Origin: Spirochaetaceae bacterium
GTDB taxonomy: Bacteria > Spirochaetota > Spirochaetia > Treponematales > Breznakiellaceae
NCBI GenBank assembly: GCA_031256815.1
Contig: JAIRPU010000081.1
Location: 1-7,555 of the forward strand
Direction of reading: 5' to 3'
Length of the DNA stretch: 7,555 nt
Numbering within the stretch: the stretch's first letter is position 1; each line of letters opens with the position of its first letter. The notes under the pieces were generated by a model, which saw only the letters and a program-made list of their open reading frames with translations, was not told where the DNA came from and searched no databases. Both the position numbers and the translations under genes were made by a program. Shown one piece after another: positions 6,048 through 7,555 of the stretch.

Positions 6048-6779
6048 ATGCTTAGTGGTAAAAAAGCGCTGATTACAGGAGCTTCGCGTGGCATTGGCAG
6101 AGCGATAGCGCAGCGGTTTATTGATGAAGGGGCGGAAGTTTGGGGGCTTGGCACAAAGCCGCCTTTGGATTTAGACGATATGGCTGCTGGGACTTCCGGC
6201 AGTTTCCATTGGCAAAATGCTGATTTAAGCGCGCTTGAGAGCTGCGAAGGTGTTATTGAAACAATCCTAAAAGAATCCGGCGGTTTGGACATTCTTGTAA
6301 ATAATGCCGGCATAACAGCAGATAATCTTTCTTTTAGAATGACGCTTGCCGATTTTCAAAAAGTAATTAATTTGAATCTTAGCGCGGCATTTCTTGTGGC
6401 AAGAACTGTAGCCAGAGATATGGCGCGTAAAAGGCGCGGCTCAATTATAAATATGGCCAGCGTTGTCGGGATGCATGGAAATGGCGGCCAGGCAAACTAT
6501 GCGGCTTCAAAGGCCGGGCTTATAGCGGTAACAAAGTCTCTTGCCGCGGAAGTTGCCGGCCGAGGAGTGCGTGTAAATGCTATTGCGCCTGGATTTATCG
6601 AAACAGATATGACTGCAAAAATGACGGACGAAGCAAAAAACAAGGTTTCCGGAGCAATTCCGCTTGGGCGGCTTGGCAGTGCAAAAGATGTGGCGGCGCT
6701 TGCGAATTTTCTTGCCTCTGACGATTCTGCGTATATTACAGGTCAGGTTATTCCAATAGACGGTGGTTTGTTTATGTAA
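6048..6779 (+). CDS. fabG: 3-oxoacyl-[acyl-carrier-protein] reductase FabG
   Basis: FabG reduces 3-oxoacyl-ACP to 3-hydroxyacyl-ACP with NADPH, the first reduction of each fatty acid elongation cycle in the cytoplasm. The 243 residues match the family length. It is a classical short-chain dehydrogenase: cofactor motif TGASRGIG at 10-17, NNAG at 85-88, catalytic N110, S138, Y151 and K155 at the numbering known for E. coli FabG, and APGFIETDMT after the active site. The segment GNGGQANYAASKAG is strongly FabG-like, although related SDRs such as acetoacetyl-CoA reductase (PhaB) are hard to exclude fully. ATG 6048 is the only sensible start because an in-frame TAA lies at 6036-6038 and the family N-terminus fits. 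No Shine-Dalgarno is visible. No other fab gene is in the window; the TSCPD gene follows 87 nt downstream. Confidence 0.93.
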   Translation: MLSGKKALITGASRGIGRAIAQRFIDEGAEVWGLGTKPPLDLDDMAAGTSGSFHWQNADLSALESCEGVIETILKESGGLDILVNNAGITADNLSFRMTLADFQKVINLNLSAAFLVARTVARDMARKRRGSIINMASVVGMHGNGGQANYAASKAGLIAVTKSLAAEVAGRGVRVNAIAPGFIETDMTAKMTDEAKNKVSGAIPLGRLGSAKDVAALANFLASDDSAYITGQVIPIDGGLFM

Positions 6780-6866
6780 AACGGCTGTAGTTTTTACAAT
6801 TTAATATTAATTGTTTTATACCGTCCGGTTTTATTTTAGCTTAGCATTTTATACAGGAGATTAATT

Positions 6867-7115
6867 ATGTATAAATACGAAACCAAGGGAGTTTGTTCTT
6901 CTGAAATTTTTTTTGACATTAAAGAAGGCAAACTTTACAATGTTCAGTTTGAGGGCGGATGCAATGGCAACCTAAAAGCCTTAAGTTTGCTTGTAGAAGG
7001 CATGGACGCCTCTGAAGCTGTAAAAAAATTAAAAGGCATAAACTGCGGGTTACGCCCCACTTCTTGCGGCGACCAGCTCGCCCGCGCCATAGAAGCGGCG
7101 CTGGAATCTGCATAA
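6867..7115 (+). CDS. stand-alone TSCPD-domain protein (TIGR03905-like)
   Basis: This 82-residue protein consists almost wholly of one TSCPD domain. The domain is also found at the C-terminus of some vitamin B12-dependent ribonucleotide reductases, while the stand-alone family has no established function. Visible features are FEGGCNGNLKAL (28-39) and the signature TSCGDQLARAI (65-75), where the family name would have TSCPD. Cysteines at 10, 32, 60 and 67 could form a metal site, which is an inference. The start is set by AGGAGA at 6855-6860, 6 nt before the ATG, the strongest Shine-Dalgarno in the window. There is no signal peptide or membrane segment, so it is likely cytoplasmic. It may be read from fabG transcripts or from its own promoter; the 87-nt gap shows neither a good terminator nor a strong promoter. 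Confidence 0.88.
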   Translation: MYKYETKGVCSSEIFFDIKEGKLYNVQFEGGCNGNLKALSLLVEGMDASEAVKKLKGINCGLRPTSCGDQLARAIEAALESA

Positions 7116-7127
7116 CGAATAATTGCG

Positions 7128-7170
7128 TTTGAGCTGTATTTTTTATATAGCTCAGAATATTGTATTTTTT
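7128..7170 (+). terminator. probable rho-independent terminator after the TSCPD gene
   Basis: Starting 12 nt after the stop codon at 7113-7115, TTTGAGCTGTAT (7128-7139) pairs with ATATAGCTCAGA (7145-7156). This gives a 12-bp stem with two wobble pairs around a TTTTT loop. A run of six T follows at 7165-7170. The gap of eight bases between stem and T-run and the AT-rich stem make it weaker than a textbook terminator. Its place between convergent genes supports the call. On the minus strand no T-run follows, so it would not serve pncB. Confidence 0.5.
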
Positions 7171-7221
7171 GATTAACCCGTACGAACAGCGCATGGTATT
7201 ATGCCCTGCGAAACCCTTAAG

Positions 7222-7555
7222 TTATTGTCCCAGATAGTGTTTTATAAGATTCAGTTTTAAATCGCGTATTTTTTCTGTTATGGAAACTTTGTAAATATGC
7301 GGATTAAGAAAACGTTTATATGTTGAATCAAATGAAGACAGTTCCAGTTTACACCGTTTTTTTATTTCATCAAGTTTAGGCTGCTCCGATACAAGCGCGC
7401 CTGCTTCGAGGCGGCGTTTAAGCAAAAGTTCAGGCTCTGTTTCTATGCCGCACAAAAAATGTCTGTAATCCGCGGCAGGGTGCCAAAATATACTTTGCCC
7501 GCGGACAGGCGCGTCCTGTTCGCCATCCAGCGCCAGTACATCGGCAATGGCAAGC
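7222..7555 (-). CDS. pncB: nicotinate phosphoribosyltransferase, C-terminal part
   Basis: The minus-strand frame is open from the window edge to TAA at 7224-7222, giving 110 residues of a gene that starts outside. The enzyme joins nicotinate to PRPP to form nicotinate mononucleotide, the entry step of the Preiss-Handler NAD salvage route. Recognition rests on the C-terminal pattern of the Bacillus-type enzymes: IADVLALDGE near the edge, then FWHPAADYRHF, a charged helical stretch with LLLKRRLEAG, and the terminal YKRFLNPHIYKVSITEKI followed by a lysine-rich helix. The PRPP-binding and catalytic residues lie outside the window. A TTG at 7455-7453 could be taken as a start, but the frame and the homology clearly continue upstream of it. 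The gene converges on the TSCPD gene, with 106 nt between stops. Confidence 0.85.
   Translation of the reverse strand, partial: LAIADVLALDGEQDAPVRGQSIFWHPAADYRHFLCGIETEPELLLKRRLEAGALVSEQPKLDEIKKRCKLELSSFDSTYKRFLNPHIYKVSITEKIRDLKLNLIKHYLGQ

Noticed and set aside
6793..6822. TTTACA, an 18-nt spacer and TATACC as a promoter for the TSCPD gene.
   Set aside because: The -10 has only 4 of 6 matches in very AT-rich sequence, so chance is a sufficient explanation.
6820..6835. ACCGTCCGGT followed by TTTATTTTA as a terminator after fabG.
   Set aside because: The fully paired form leaves a 2-nt loop and a realistic loop leaves only three pairs.
7187..7208. Imperfect hairpin CAG-C-GCAT...ATGC-C-CTG as a pncB terminator on the minus strand.
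   Set aside because: Only 3+4 pairs with a mismatch, and no T-run follows on the minus strand.
7453..7455. TTG as the start of a 77-residue minus-strand gene.
   Set aside because: The frame stays open to the window edge and the upstream residues (FWHPAADYRHF, IADVLAL) continue the nicotinate phosphoribosyltransferase similarity.

Overview
The window looks like a piece of a bacterial chromosome, most likely from a spirochaete of the Treponema type or a similar host-associated anaerobe. That assignment is an inference with moderate to low confidence. It rests on AT-leaning coding sequence rich in ATA and AAA codons, the Rpn/PD-(D/E)XK-like start at the left edge, the stand-alone TSCPD protein, and an odd GC-rich palindromic spacer. 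No rRNA, tRNA, CRISPR array or complete mobile element is visible.

Layout from left to right. Positions 1-74 (minus strand) hold the first 24 codons of a probable Rpn-family PD-(D/E)XK nuclease/putative transposase that runs off the left edge. About 600 bases without a credible gene follow. Within them, 131-564 is a GC-rich chain of at least ten inverted repeats with different arms. Position 683 starts mfd, a full-length transcription-repair coupling factor with all its motor motifs. It is followed after 26 nt by a gene for a membrane-anchored TPR-like protein of unknown role (4162-5946), apparently in the same operon. After a 101 nt spacer comes fabG (3-oxoacyl-ACP reductase, 6048-6779), then a small TSCPD-domain protein (6867-7115) and a probable terminator. 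From the right edge, on the minus strand, comes the C-terminal 110 residues of a nicotinate phosphoribosyltransferase (pncB).

The visible genes are mostly housekeeping: DNA repair linked to transcription, fatty acid synthesis and NAD salvage. They do not form one pathway. I do not see a convincing undescribed multi-gene system. Two things are worth attention. The first is the palindromic chain upstream of mfd. The second is a shared start architecture: the Rpn-like gene, mfd and fabG lack a Shine-Dalgarno sequence and each has a -10-like hexamer ending 6-7 nt before the ATG, as expected for leaderless mRNAs. The TPR gene, which is internal to an operon, and the TSCPD gene both have clear Shine-Dalgarno sequences.
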